NCBI GenBank assembly: GCA_002469845.1
Contig: DKNZ01000068.1
Span: forward strand, 1 to 12,532
From: Cellvibrionales bacterium UBA7375
Lineage (GTDB): Bacteria; Pseudomonadota; Gammaproteobacteria; Pseudomonadales; Porticoccaceae
DNA length: 12,532 nt
Direction: 5' to 3'
Shown in pieces: positions 1-9,269 of this stretch. The translations under genes were made by a program, and so were the position numbers. Position 1 is the first letter of the stretch; every line of letters begins with the position of its first letter. A model generated the notes under the pieces. It searched no databases. It was not told the DNA's origin and saw only the letters and a list, made by a program, of their open reading frames with translations.

Positions 1-297
1 TATATACAAAATTGTATCAAACTTATAGTTTATTAATATGTTACCAATGGGACATATTAGCGTTAGCCTTTCAGGTCAGTCAAAACAAGCTGTGTTAAAA
101 AATGCTTGTTTGGGTAAATCTTTCGAGTATGAATGGTGTTATTCGAACGACATGATATTTTTATTAATCTATGCTGCAATAAATATTGCTGGCGCGACCA
201 AAAGGTCACAAATTAAGCTTTGATATGGCTTTTAGGCATATTTAAAGTCAACAAAATGCATTAATATACTAACACTAAATTATTATAAGGTTTTTGT
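1..297. other. Non-coding leader upstream of the di-haem oxidoreductase gene
   Basis: I see no convincing gene here. A 61-codon open frame at 38-223 has no visible ribosome binding site, signal peptide or recognisable motif. An 8-bp perfect inverted repeat (AAACAAGC at 83-90, GCTTGTTT at 104-111, 13-nt loop) could be a stem-loop at the end of an upstream transcript, but it lacks a long T tract. A small GACC-AAAA-GGTC hairpin lies at 196-207. A TATACT hexamer at 265-270 with a poor TTAAAG at 242-247 is a weak promoter candidate. The AAGG at 287-290, seven bases before the ATG at 298, is a good ribosome binding site. Confidence 0.5.
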
Positions 298-3200
298 ATG
301 CTTCGATTAATCCCTATTGGACTTTTTGGTTTGTGCCTAATAAGTCTTAATAGTTTTGCCAATAACAGTCAATCGAGCTGGGATTTTGATCGTGATGGAA
401 ATGCTGATGCATTAACCGATGGCTTGTTGATGCTGAGATATACTTTTGGGTTAAGAGGGGAAACCCTAGTAAACGGTGCTGTGTCGCTTGACTCAACAAT
501 GACTGCTTCACAGATTGAGTCAGAAATAGCCACGGCTAGCAGCATTACGGACATTGATTCCGATGGGCAGACTGATGCCTTAACTGATGGCTTACTTCTT
601 CTTCGTTATCTATTTGGGCTTACAGATGAGGCTCTTACCAGCGGCGCTACTGCAACTTCAGCCTCAAGAACTTCATCAACTGAAATTAGTCAATATTTAG
701 CCGATTTAATGCCCAATACTGAAGCAGCTGACAATGATTCCGAAATAGATAGCAACGATGATGTTTCTAATCCCAATGACACTGATCAAAACACTATTGA
801 TGTTGAAACCGTTCAAGCTGGACCTAATTCAGACTACTGTGCAACTACGGTTTACCATTTGCAAATGCAAGCAGAGTCGGCAACGGCCATTGATTTAACA
901 ATTGAAAATATAAATACCAATAGCCTCCGAGTAGCTATAACTTCCAGCGATAGCAACCCAGTTGATTTTTTATTAGTAGAAAGCTACACAGGTGCAAGTA
1001 TTGCCGATGATCCATCTAGCGATAACGAAACTATAGGTAAAATTCTAACCTGGTCAGGATCTATGCCAGCCAATGAGTCTCTTAATGTTCTTTGGAGCAA
1101 GCTCAGCAATGGTGCAAATTGGATTATAAGAGATATTTCTGTACCTACTGATGCAGTTTGTAATGAATCTAATTCAAATGCTGGTGATAGTGGCAGTAAT
1201 AGTGATATTGATAGCAGCGTTGATTTAAATGATAACCCTGATGATCAATCTAATGATGATCAGCTTGATCAAAACAATGAAGTTGAGCCAATCATAGTCG
1301 AGCCATCAGATGAAATTTCTTCGGCAAATGGGTTGCTAGTGGGTGGCGCAAATTCAGATAAGCCACAATTTGTTGTTTATGTTTTTGATAGCGATCCAAT
1401 TTCTGGAGGTGTAAGCAATTGCTATGATGGTTGTGCTTCTGCTTGGCCGCCTGTCTATGTTATTGATGATTCAGCTTCAGGTATTTCTAATCTTGGTTCA
1501 ATAGATAGAGATGATGGAACAAAACAGGTGACCTATGAGGGTCGACCTCTTTATTTCTATGCCGGCGATCAAGCTCCTGCCGAAAGAGCGGGCGATAATG
1601 TTAGCGGTTGGCATTCGATTGAATATGGCAATATTGGTCAAATAAATAAGTTATATAACGATAGTACAGAACATGAGCCTATTGTTTCTTTTATCAGAGA
1701 TGATGGTGTTGTTGTAACGCGCTTGGCAGATAGAGGTAGAGACAGACATGCTAAAGATTCTGGGTTTCAAGACCACTACGATCACTATCTTGCCCATTAT
1801 TGGGAGTATAGAACCATGCGCATTCAGCTTGAGGACTATGTGCCAAATGGTCAAAGTCTTATAAAAGTGACTTGGATTACTGAAGCTGAATTAGGCGCTA
1901 AAGAGTTCAGAGTATGGTATTCAGGGGCCTCGACAACCGGTCAGTTTTGGTTTAATCCACAGCCAATAGGCCAACAGGCTAATCCCAATGAGCCCGGTGT
2001 TGGCTACCACGGATCGGGTACATGGGACGATAACTTTGTTAAAACCAGCTCCGAGGGTGGTCAGCACAAATATACCCTAAGCATTGTCAGTCGATGGCAG
2101 TTGGGCGGTCAGATACAAGAGACACTTCGAACAGGTATGAACATGGAGTTTGAGGCCAGTATGTTTTTACTTAATCCTCCGGCTGGATCTCGTAAAAATT
2201 ATTATGGCACTAGTTTTGTTTACGTTATAGGCGAGCAGGGCATCCATCCCTTTGAATGGGAAACTGCTCAGCAGGACGGCACACCCATACCAGCAAAAGG
2301 CTTGAGTGGCGGTAAAACCACATTAGGTTATAACTATACCAATGAACCAGCAGGTCGCTTTATGCAAATGGCGACTAATATGAGCCCAGGTAACGCACAA
2401 CCATTTGTCAGAGGGCGTCGCCTTCACCACACAAGCTTTGTTGATGGTGTTCATGGTGAACGTCATGATAATCCAGTTTGGACCCAGCAAGTGGGTAAAG
2501 CGGGCAATCGTTATATAGGTGAATCTTGCGCTTCATGCCATGTCAGAAATGGTAAGGCTTTGGTAGCAGATGTTGGCGAAGAGCTTGAAAAATGGGTATT
2601 TAGAGTAGGCAATGAAAATGGTGAGCCACTCAGCTCAATAGGCCGAGTCTTGCAGCCAGAAAAATTAGGCTCAGGCACTTCTGAGGGCACCGTAAAATTG
2701 GGCCAATGGACAGAACTTGATAATGGTTTACGATCGCCAAATTATCAATTTTCTAGCGGTACACCGCCACAGTTTTCTGCACGAATAGCTCCGCAAATTG
2801 TTGGTATGGGGCTCCTAGAGGCTATTGATGAGTCAACAATTTTAGCTTGGGTTGATGAAGCCGATGAAGACCAAGATGGTATTTCAGGTCATGCTTCACT
2901 GGTTGAAGACCCAGTTAGTGGCGTTACAAGATTGGGGCGCTTTGGTTACAAAGCGGGTACTTTTAGCGTCAAACACCAAATTGAATCAGCCTTAAACACA
3001 GATATGGGTGTTATGACATCAGCCTTACCAAATCCAGATTGTGGTAGTGAGCAATCAAATTGTGGAAATTCTGCAGCTGAGTTAGCCGATAACCATATTC
3101 AAGACATGGTTAAATATATCTCATTATTGGGCGTAGGTGCACGACGTGACTACGATAATCAAACAGGTGAAACTCTATTTGAAGAAATAGGTTGTGCGGG

Positions 3201-3609
3201 CTGTCATAGGCCATCTATGGTGACAGGTGACTACCACCCACTTGCAGAGCTTCGAGGTCAGACAATTTATCCATATACAGATTTACTACTGCATGATATG
3301 GGCCCTGGGTTAGCAGATAATCTTGCCGAAGGAAATGCCAGTGGTTCCGAATGGAGAACAGCGCCACTATGGGGTCTAGGTCTGGTTAAAAACGTAATGC
3401 TAGGTGACGCAAAAGGCAATGATCTAGTGTCCCAAGCTAGAGACTCCAATGATATCAACCGCATAGGCTATTTGCATGATGGACGTGCACGAACCATTGA
3501 CGAGGCTATTCGTTGGCATGGTGGTGAGGCGTTGAGTTCTAAAGAAGCATATCAAGCGCTTTCATCGAGTCAAAAAGATGAAGTTATTGACTTTTTAGAG
3601 AGTTTATAG
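298..3609 (+). CDS. Secreted multidomain di-haem oxidoreductase (DHOR/DUF1111) with N-terminal dockerin-like module
   Basis: This is a 1103-residue exported protein. A Sec signal peptide covers residues 1-21 (hydrophobic core, probable cut after S-F-A; no lipobox). A duplicated dockerin-like module follows (27-139), then an Asp/Asn-rich linker, an unrecognised beta-rich domain bounded by C181 and C288, a second acidic linker, and a Lipoprotein_15 (PF03640)-type domain at about 345-443 ([27 protein letters not shown]). Residues 455-735 are the N-terminal part usual in large DHOR proteins (GRRLHHTSF at 706-714). Residues 735-1103 are the catalytic part with two haem c sites, CASCH (744-748) and CAGCH (966-970), plus the family-typical [10 protein letters not shown] and YLHDGRART. 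The family is annotated as a putative peroxidase or di-haem thiol oxidoreductase, and the substrate is unknown. Haem attachment implies periplasmic maturation, while the dockerin suggests a surface or extracellular site. The ATG at 298 is supported by AAGG seven bases upstream. Confidence 0.88.
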   Translation: MLRLIPIGLFGLCLISLNSFANNSQSSWDFDRDGNADALTDGLLMLRYTFGLRGETLVNGAVSLDSTMTASQIESEIATASSITDIDSDGQTDALTDGLLLLRYLFGLTDEALTSGATATSASRTSSTEISQYLADLMPNTEAADNDSEIDSNDDVSNPNDTDQNTIDVETVQAGPNSDYCATTVYHLQMQAESATAIDLTIENINTNSLRVAITSSDSNPVDFLLVESYTGASIADDPSSDNETIGKILTWSGSMPANESLNVLWSKLSNGANWIIRDISVPTDAVCNESNSNAGDSGSNSDIDSSVDLNDNPDDQSNDDQLDQNNEVEPIIVEPSDEISSANGLLVGGANSDKPQFVVYVFDSDPISGGVSNCYDGCASAWPPVYVIDDSASGISNLGSIDRDDGTKQVTYEGRPLYFYAGDQAPAERAGDNVSGWHSIEYGNIGQINKLYNDSTEHEPIVSFIRDDGVVVTRLADRGRDRHAKDSGFQDHYDHYLAHYWEYRTMRIQLEDYVPNGQSLIKVTWITEAELGAKEFRVWYSGASTTGQFWFNPQPIGQQANPNEPGVGYHGSGTWDDNFVKTSSEGGQHKYTLSIVSRWQLGGQIQETLRTGMNMEFEASMFLLNPPAGSRKNYYGTSFVYVIGEQGIHPFEWETAQQDGTPIPAKGLSGGKTTLGYNYTNEPAGRFMQMATNMSPGNAQPFVRGRRLHHTSFVDGVHGERHDNPVWTQQVGKAGNRYIGESCASCHVRNGKALVADVGEELEKWVFRVGNENGEPLSSIGRVLQPEKLGSGTSEGTVKLGQWTELDNGLRSPNYQFSSGTPPQFSARIAPQIVGMGLLEAIDESTILAWVDEADEDQDGISGHASLVEDPVSGVTRLGRFGYKAGTFSVKHQIESALNTDMGVMTSALPNPDCGSEQSNCGNSAAELADNHIQDMVKYISLLGVGARRDYDNQTGETLFEEIGCAGCHRPSMVTGDYHPLAELRGQTIYPYTDLLLHDMGPGLADNLAEGNASGSEWRTAPLWGLGLVKNVMLGDAKGNDLVSQARDSNDINRIGYLHDGRARTIDEAIRWHGGEALSSKEAYQALSSSQKDEVIDFLESL
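376..714 (+). other. Dockerin-like module of the di-haem oxidoreductase (codes for residues 27-139)
   Basis: Two EF-hand-like loops start at D29 and D85, 56 residues apart. Each reads D-x-D-x-D-G-x-x-D-A-L-T-D-G and is followed by a helix L-L-x-L-R-Y-x-F-G. The module sits directly after the signal peptide and has no cohesin-like domain in front of it, unlike the two other copies in the window. It ends with a second amphipathic helix and the shared L-M-P ending. Calcium binding is inferred from the acidic loop residues. Confidence 0.8.
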
Positions 3610-3732
3610 CTTGTTATGGGAAAAAGTATAAAAAATTACATTGTAAAGGGCTGTAGTCCTCTTTATCACGTATAGATATAATAATTTTTTGAATATTAAT
3701 ATTAAAAAAATGTGAAGTATGAGGGAATACAA
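3610..3732 (+). promoter_or_regulatory. Intergenic region with candidate promoter and RBS for the GH16-CotH gene
   Basis: A consensus -10 box TATAAT lies at 3677-3682. The best -35 at 17-bp spacing is the poor TAGTCC at 3654-3659, so the promoter is tentative. A weak five-pair stem (AGGGC 3647-3651 with GTCCT 3656-3660, one G-U pair) might attenuate read-through from the oxidoreductase gene, but no T tract follows. GAGGGA at 3721-3726, six bases before ATG 3733, is a strong ribosome binding site and decides the start of the next gene in favour of 3733 over the in-frame ATG at 3712. Confidence 0.4.
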
Positions 3733-6700
3733 ATGTCATTCAATAATGCTGTGTTAGCAAAAGAGAGTGTTCAGAGTTCTGTGAATAGAATAGCCTTTAA
3801 ATTTGCAAAAATTGTTGCTCTATTTGCATCTATTTTGCTATGTGGATTTGCATACTCCGATGTTACTGTGGAATTCCGTGTTGATATGTCAGCGGAAACA
3901 GTTCATCCCGATGGTGTTTACCTTGCAGGTGGGGACTTAGGGCAAGATGGTTATCTAATGTCCGATATCGGTAACAACATATATTCCAAGACACTGACGT
4001 TAGCAAGTAATACAAGATATATGTATAAGTTTCGCAATCAGCCTTCCTATGGAACATGGGAGGGATTTGAGGACGGGTCAGGATTAATGGCCGGTGGTTG
4101 CTCTACAGGTGCCTACAATGACCGATTTGTTGATGTTGGTAATACCAATATGGTCTTGGATGTTGCCGCTTATGGAAGTTGTTCATCTGGAGCATCATGG
4201 GCAGCATTTGGCGGAGCTTTCATAAATAATACTACATTTGAGTTTCCTTCAGGAGCTGAAAGCTGGGCTGGTTTCGCTAACGCCAATGATGCTATTTACC
4301 CTCTGAGTTTTTCAGATGGTGGATTAATAACCTTTACTGCCTCATCAAATAGCCCAGTAGGTGTACGCTTTAGATTTGAATATAATCTCTTCCCAGATGT
4401 TGAGCCTGGATTTGAAACATCAACAGTGACAGTCAGTGGGTCGGAAGCAAGTTACTCCCTTTCAATTCCCTCTCAAGGGAATAACACCTTTAGTTCCTTG
4501 ATCATTTACCTAGAAGACAGAAATAGCCCGGTTGATATAACAAATGTTCAAATCTCCTCAGCGGGTAGCAGTCAAAATGGCTGTGATTTTTCGCCACAGT
4601 CAAATGGTGTCATAAAAATTGAAGCTGAATGCTACACCACAGAAAATGGCATTGTAGTTGAAAATACATCTGATTCAGGTGGTGGTGAAAATGTGGGTTA
4701 TATCGATGCATCGGATTCAATGACCTACTCAATTGATATACCTACAACTGGCAACTATCGACTTGCCTATCGAACCGCCAGTCAAAATGGGAGTAATCCT
4801 GGGTTTAGAGTACTTATTGATAATGTCTATTCTGATCTTTTCTCAATTCCATCAACCGGTGGTTGGCAAAATTGGCAGACTCAGCAAGAAAGTGTGATTA
4901 GTCTAAGTGCAGGGTTACATACCTTTAAGCTAGAGGCTACTTCTGCCGGAGTGAACCTAAACTGGTTTAGTCTAACTCCGACCAATGACCCTGCCGATGA
5001 AATGCCAGAAGACAATACAGATAATATTGTTGTCGATGGTATACCTGTGGACTCTAGTAGATGGTTTCATCAAACATTATTGCCTAATGGTGGTAGTTGG
5101 TTTAACGGTGAAGTTCAGCACTACACCGACGATTTAAGTAATTCCTTTGTTAGTAACGGAACCCTAAAGATTGTAGCTAGAAAAGAATCTTACACAGATC
5201 AGGGTGTAACAAAGCAATATACCTCGGCAAGGCTAAATTCAAAATTTGCTTTCCAATACGGCAGTGTTGAATTTAGAGCAAAAATGCCTAGCGGCTCTGG
5301 AACTTGGCCAGCAGTTTGGATGTTGGGTAAAAGTATCACTGAATCTGGTACTTATTGGGCAAATGAAGGGTATGGGACGACATCATGGCCCGCTGTTGGT
5401 GAAATAGATATCCTAGAACATTGGGGAAGTAATCCTGGCTATGCTCAGAGTGCAATGCATACCACCTCAAGTCATGGTGGGACTATTAACCATGGTGGAC
5501 GAAGTATTTCTAATATTTCGTCAGAATTCCATACCTACAGCATGGACTGGAATTCAGACAGAATTATTTTCAAAATTGATGGTATTGAGCACTATCGTTA
5601 TGCGCCAGCTTCAAAGAATGCTGACAACTGGCCCTATGATTCAGAATTTTTCTTACTTCTAAATGTTGCTATAGAGCCCAGTATAGACAGTAACTTTACT
5701 GAAAGCGCAATGGAGATTGACTATATTCGCGTTCATGATCTCAATGACCAGCTGATTTTTTCTGACGAATTTAGCCCAGATTCTGACGGTGATTCCTATG
5801 CTGATGATCAAGACGCATTTCCTAGTGATCCCTTAGAGTGGTATGACACAGATGGTGATGGCATTGGCGATAACGCTGACAACTCACTCGATCACCCTCT
5901 AGTAGGCGACTGGAAATTAGCCCCTATTGAAGCTGCACTTCAGGTAGGGTCTGAGCAAGGTGGTAGCGAGTGGTGGACAAGTAGTACCTCGGATATTGTT
6001 AGTAGAGCATGTTTTTTCGATGATATCTTTAGATTTACAGCCGACGGTAAGTTTTATAACTTAATGTCTGGTTCTACATGGATTGAGAATTGGCAAGCTA
6101 ACCCAAACAATGTATGTGATACACCGGTTTCTCCCCACGATGGATCAAACTCTGCTACCTATGAGTTTAGTCAAGCCAATAATACCATTACATTAAATGG
6201 TATTGGCGCCCATTTAGGTTTACCAAAAGCAGTTAATAGCAATGAATTAACGGCTCCAAACCAAGCACCATCCTCAATTTCATATCAAATTTTGACCCTT
6301 ACAGAAACTGACTTAGTAGTAGATATATTTGTCGGTACCGGATGGTGGCGTTTTAGTTTTGAAAAAGCGGCTAACGCAGATCAAGATAATGATGGGGTTA
6401 TTGATATAGATGATGCATTCCCTACAGACCCGAATGAAACAATAGATACCGATGGCGATGGTATTGGTAATAATTCTGATACAGATGATGATGGTGACGG
6501 ATTTGCTGATTCTGTGGATGCATTTCCACTTAATAGTTCTGAGTCATTAGATACCGATTCTGACGGTCAAGGTAATAATACTGACACAGATGATGATGGT
6601 GACGGTGTTCCAGATACTGCTGATGCTTTCCCACTAAATTCAGCTGAATCCTTAGATACCGATGGCGATGGTATTGGCAATAATACTGACACAGATGATG

Positions 6701-9249
6701 ATGGTGATGGTGTTACAGATACTGAAGATCTGGAGCCTTTAAATCCAAATAATACCAATGATTTTCAAATTGTTAGTGTAGGCAATAATCCAGTAGGATC
6801 AAATTCACAGCAGGTTTCAATAGATATTGCCTATGATGTAACATCAAATAATAATTCTTTAACAGGACTTGGCCTTAGAATTCACTATGACAGTTCAGTG
6901 CTTGAATTTAATGATGTAAGCAACCTCTTTACTACTGACAATATTATAGCTGGTGATGCTAGTGAGGCGGACAGCGAAGATTATGACAGCAACCCAAATA
7001 CAGACCGCTTTGTTCCCGTGGCCTGGGCCTCTATTTTTGGTAACTGGCCAGCGGTAACCCTGCCAGCAAATTTGTTGAGCATAAACTTTACCGTTGCTGA
7101 CAATGTAGCAACCCAATATACCGTCTATTCAACCATTGGCTTTTCTAAAACAAGTAACGCTCAAGGCTATGGTTTTTCAGCGGCAAATTATCAGCTTCAA
7201 ATCGTTCCAGCGTCATGGGATTTCGATAAAAATGGTGTGGCAGATGCCTTGACTGACGGCTTGCTAATGTTAAGACATACCTTTGGCCTGAATGGCAATT
7301 CACTAATGGATGGAGCTGTAGCAACCGATTCACCTCTTAGCCATTCTGAGGTTGAAGAAAGCCTACAAAATGCAATGGTAATTGCTGATATTGATGACAA
7401 TGGAAGAGTTGATGCATTAACTGATGGATTACTCCTTCTGCGCTATTTATTCGGCCTAAATGGAGATAGCCTAGTGAGTGCTGCTGTAGCGCAGGATGCT
7501 CAGAGAGTTACCCATTCTGACATTGAAGAATATATTCAAAACCATATGCCAGGACAAAACGTCCAAGCGCCGGATACAACACCACCAGAAATTACTCTTA
7601 ATGGTGATTTAAATATAGCGTTGGCAACGGGCGATAACTATATTGAATCTGGTGCCAGTGCTGTTGATGCACAAGATGGTGATGTAGTAGTAACCATAAC
7701 GGGTTCGATTGGAGTAGAGCAGGGTACATACACTCTAACCTACACAGCTGTTGATGCGGCAGGCAATATATCTTCAGTAAACCGAACTGTAACTGTAGAT
7801 CAGCCACCAAACATTAGTAGTTTTTCATTTTTGATGACCAACAACCCAAGTTTATCAAGCAATGTAACGCTTAATGTTGGAACAAATACTATATCAGGTC
7901 GAATTGCTGAAAACGTATCAGTTAAACAACTTGTTGCAACATTTGAGCATGATGGTTCAACAGTAACCGTTGCCAGTGATAACCAATCGAACAGTTTAAC
8001 GTCAAATGATTTTACCCAGATAGTGGAATATACGGTTTCAAAAGCATCCGGAGTAAGCAAAACCTACGCAGTAGATATAACAAAATTTACGGGTCTGCCA
8101 ATTGTAAATATCACCACTGAAAATTTCGTATCAATTGACTCAAAAGAAAATTATGTCAACGGGACAGTGTCAGTCGATGGCGGGCGCTATATTTCAGATA
8201 TGGATAGCACCGCAATAGAAATTAGGGGACGTGGAAATTCAACTTGGTTCCTTCATCCCAAAAAGCCCTATCAGATGAAATTCTCATCAAAAGAAGAATT
8301 TTTAGGTATGCCTGAAGACAAGAAATGGATTTTCCTGGCTGAGTATTCTGATAAAACTCTAGTTCGCAATACTACAGCCTTTGAAATGGGGTATATAAGT
8401 GGTTTAGATTGGACCCCGCAAAGTGAATTTGCCGAGGTTTATATAAACAATCAGTATCAAGGCACCTACAATATTACCCAGAAAGTTGAGGAGTCCAACA
8501 GGCGTGTAGCGATTACAAATGACGGTTTTCTTCTACATGTAGATCAAGATTGGCGTCTTGATGCGGATGAGGTTTTCTTTTCCACAGACTCCTTTAATGT
8601 AATAACAGTTAAGGAGCCGGGTATTGACCGAGTTGACGGCAATGATTACGCCTATCTTCAGGATTCTCGATATATCTATATCAGTAACTATATTAACCAA
8701 TTTGAAGATGCATTATTCGGCAGTAATTTTGCGAATACAGTATCTGGCTATGCCGCGTACATTGACGTCGATAGTTTTGTTGACTGGTTTCTTATCAATG
8801 AAATACTAAAAAATCAGGACGCCCGTAATTTTTCAAGTATTTTCTTCCATCTTATACCGGGAGAAAAAATTAAGATGGGTCCACTTTGGGACCATGATCT
8901 AGCCTTTGGTAATGTCAATTATGAAGTTACTCAATACTCGGATGGCTGGTGGGTAAAGGATAACCCATGGATAAGTAGGTTGCTTGATGATCCGGCATTC
9001 GTCTCAAAAGTAAGAACTAAGTTTGACTATTACCGTGATAATGAGCAATTTATACTAGATAAAATTGATTTCCATGCGGAAAAATTGCAATGGGCTCAAC
9101 AAGAAAATGATAATAGATGGCAAACCATCGGTGTAGGGGTATGGCCCAATCCGGTTGTATTTGATACCTATCAAGAAGAAGTTGATCATTTGAAACAGTG
9201 GTATCAAACAAGAATGAACTGGCTGGATACCGCTATAGATTCACTTTAA
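3733..9249 (+). CDS. Secreted GH16 laminarinase-type beta-glucanase fused to cohesin-like, dockerin-like and CotH kinase domains
   Basis: This is an 1838-residue modular exported protein. A long signal peptide (1 to about 42) is followed by a starch-binding-like fold (about 43-150, VTVEFRVDMS), a beta-sandwich carbohydrate-binding domain (about 158-282), a CBM6 (about 287-416) and the GH16 domain (433-670). GH16 has the catalytic motif E-I-D-I-L-E, with E557 as nucleophile, D559, and E562 as acid/base, which predicts hydrolysis of beta-1,3-glucan such as laminarin. Then come a thrombospondin-3-like calcium stretch (681-720), a lipocalin-like domain (722-879) often found with marine GH16 enzymes, three exact 35-residue TSP3 repeats, a cohesin-like domain (1011-1160), a dockerin-like module (1161-1273), an Ig-like domain (1280-1356), a cadherin-like or Ig-like domain (1357-1455) and a CotH kinase domain (1456-1838). 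CotH marks are RGRGNSTW (1498-1505), K1516 in PYQMKF, D1696 in NQDARN, and D1720/D1722 in WDHDLAFG. CotH proteins of Bacillus phosphorylate spore coat proteins; the target here is unknown. The order of domains is seen; the roles are inferred from families. Confidence 0.9.
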   Translation: MSFNNAVLAKESVQSSVNRIAFKFAKIVALFASILLCGFAYSDVTVEFRVDMSAETVHPDGVYLAGGDLGQDGYLMSDIGNNIYSKTLTLASNTRYMYKFRNQPSYGTWEGFEDGSGLMAGGCSTGAYNDRFVDVGNTNMVLDVAAYGSCSSGASWAAFGGAFINNTTFEFPSGAESWAGFANANDAIYPLSFSDGGLITFTASSNSPVGVRFRFEYNLFPDVEPGFETSTVTVSGSEASYSLSIPSQGNNTFSSLIIYLEDRNSPVDITNVQISSAGSSQNGCDFSPQSNGVIKIEAECYTTENGIVVENTSDSGGGENVGYIDASDSMTYSIDIPTTGNYRLAYRTASQNGSNPGFRVLIDNVYSDLFSIPSTGGWQNWQTQQESVISLSAGLHTFKLEATSAGVNLNWFSLTPTNDPADEMPEDNTDNIVVDGIPVDSSRWFHQTLLPNGGSWFNGEVQHYTDDLSNSFVSNGTLKIVARKESYTDQGVTKQYTSARLNSKFAFQYGSVEFRAKMPSGSGTWPAVWMLGKSITESGTYWANEGYGTTSWPAVGEIDILEHWGSNPGYAQSAMHTTSSHGGTINHGGRSISNISSEFHTYSMDWNSDRIIFKIDGIEHYRYAPASKNADNWPYDSEFFLLLNVAIEPSIDSNFTESAMEIDYIRVHDLNDQLIFSDEFSPDSDGDSYADDQDAFPSDPLEWYDTDGDGIGDNADNSLDHPLVGDWKLAPIEAALQVGSEQGGSEWWTSSTSDIVSRACFFDDIFRFTADGKFYNLMSGSTWIENWQANPNNVCDTPVSPHDGSNSATYEFSQANNTITLNGIGAHLGLPKAVNSNELTAPNQAPSSISYQILTLTETDLVVDIFVGTGWWRFSFEKAANADQDNDGVIDIDDAFPTDPNETIDTDGDGIGNNSDTDDDGDGFADSVDAFPLNSSESLDTDSDGQGNNTDTDDDGDGVPDTADAFPLNSAESLDTDGDGIGNNTDTDDDGDGVTDTEDLEPLNPNNTNDFQIVSVGNNPVGSNSQQVSIDIAYDVTSNNNSLTGLGLRIHYDSSVLEFNDVSNLFTTDNIIAGDASEADSEDYDSNPNTDRFVPVAWASIFGNWPAVTLPANLLSINFTVADNVATQYTVYSTIGFSKTSNAQGYGFSAANYQLQIVPASWDFDKNGVADALTDGLLMLRHTFGLNGNSLMDGAVATDSPLSHSEVEESLQNAMVIADIDDNGRVDALTDGLLLLRYLFGLNGDSLVSAAVAQDAQRVTHSDIEEYIQNHMPGQNVQAPDTTPPEITLNGDLNIALATGDNYIESGASAVDAQDGDVVVTITGSIGVEQGTYTLTYTAVDAAGNISSVNRTVTVDQPPNISSFSFLMTNNPSLSSNVTLNVGTNTISGRIAENVSVKQLVATFEHDGSTVTVASDNQSNSLTSNDFTQIVEYTVSKASGVSKTYAVDITKFTGLPIVNITTENFVSIDSKENYVNGTVSVDGGRYISDMDSTAIEIRGRGNSTWFLHPKKPYQMKFSSKEEFLGMPEDKKWIFLAEYSDKTLVRNTTAFEMGYISGLDWTPQSEFAEVYINNQYQGTYNITQKVEESNRRVAITNDGFLLHVDQDWRLDADEVFFSTDSFNVITVKEPGIDRVDGNDYAYLQDSRYIYISNYINQFEDALFGSNFANTVSGYAAYIDVDSFVDWFLINEILKNQDARNFSSIFFHLIPGEKIKMGPLWDHDLAFGNVNYEVTQYSDGWWVKDNPWISRLLDDPAFVSKVRTKFDYYRDNEQFILDKIDFHAEKLQWAQQENDNRWQTIGVGVWPNPVVFDTYQEEVDHLKQWYQTRMNWLDTAIDSL
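6412..6726 (+). repeat. Three in-frame 105-bp tandem repeats encoding thrombospondin-3-like calcium repeats
   Basis: Units at 6412-6516, 6517-6621 and 6622-6726 each encode exactly 35 residues beginning D-A-F-P and containing D-T-D-G-D-G-I-G-N-N and D-T-D-D-D-G-D-G. The nucleotide sequences are very similar, including repeated GATACCGAT and GATGATGATGGTGA blocks, so expansion by slippage or recombination is possible. Dense Asp at alternating positions predicts calcium binding and a stiff spacer between the lipocalin-like and cohesin-like domains. A fourth, degenerate start (D-L-E-P) follows the last unit. Confidence 0.9.
6763..7551 (+). other. Cohesin-like plus dockerin-like dyad inside the GH16-CotH protein (residues 1011-1273)
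   Basis: The cohesin-like part (1011-1160) contains the block L-T-G-L-G-L-R-I-H-Y, then S-N-L-F-T-T-D-N-I and W-A-S-I-F-G. The dockerin-like part has loops starting at D1163 and D1219, 56 residues apart, both ending A-L-T-D-G. Almost no linker separates them, so they may fold as one unit. The dyad is internal, with Ig-like and CotH domains after it, whereas the related dyad near 11 kb ends its protein. Confidence 0.75.
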
Positions 9250-9269
9250 AGCCAACAGTGGTTTAAAAT

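Noticed and set aside
61..120. Integron attC site, suggested by GTTAGC and the nearby stem-loop
   Set aside because: The consensus core pair is not present and no integrase or cassette array is visible.
38..223. 61-codon open frame in the leader
   Set aside because: No ribosome binding site, no recognisable motif, and composition like AT-rich non-coding DNA.
3712..3732. Upstream in-frame ATG for the GH16-CotH gene
   Set aside because: The strong GAGGGA site lies between this ATG and the one at 3733, which it serves at ideal spacing.
6412..6726. CRISPR array or non-coding satellite
   Set aside because: The units are contiguous, without spacers, and are in-frame protein repeats.
6567..6758. 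Minus-strand Ser/Val/Pro-rich frame
   Set aside because: Produced by reading the Asp-Gly TSP3 repeats backwards; its repeats have no independent signal.
7197..8060. Several minus-strand frames opposite the dockerin and Ig-like region
   Set aside because: They overlap each other and lie opposite well-supported domains on the plus strand.
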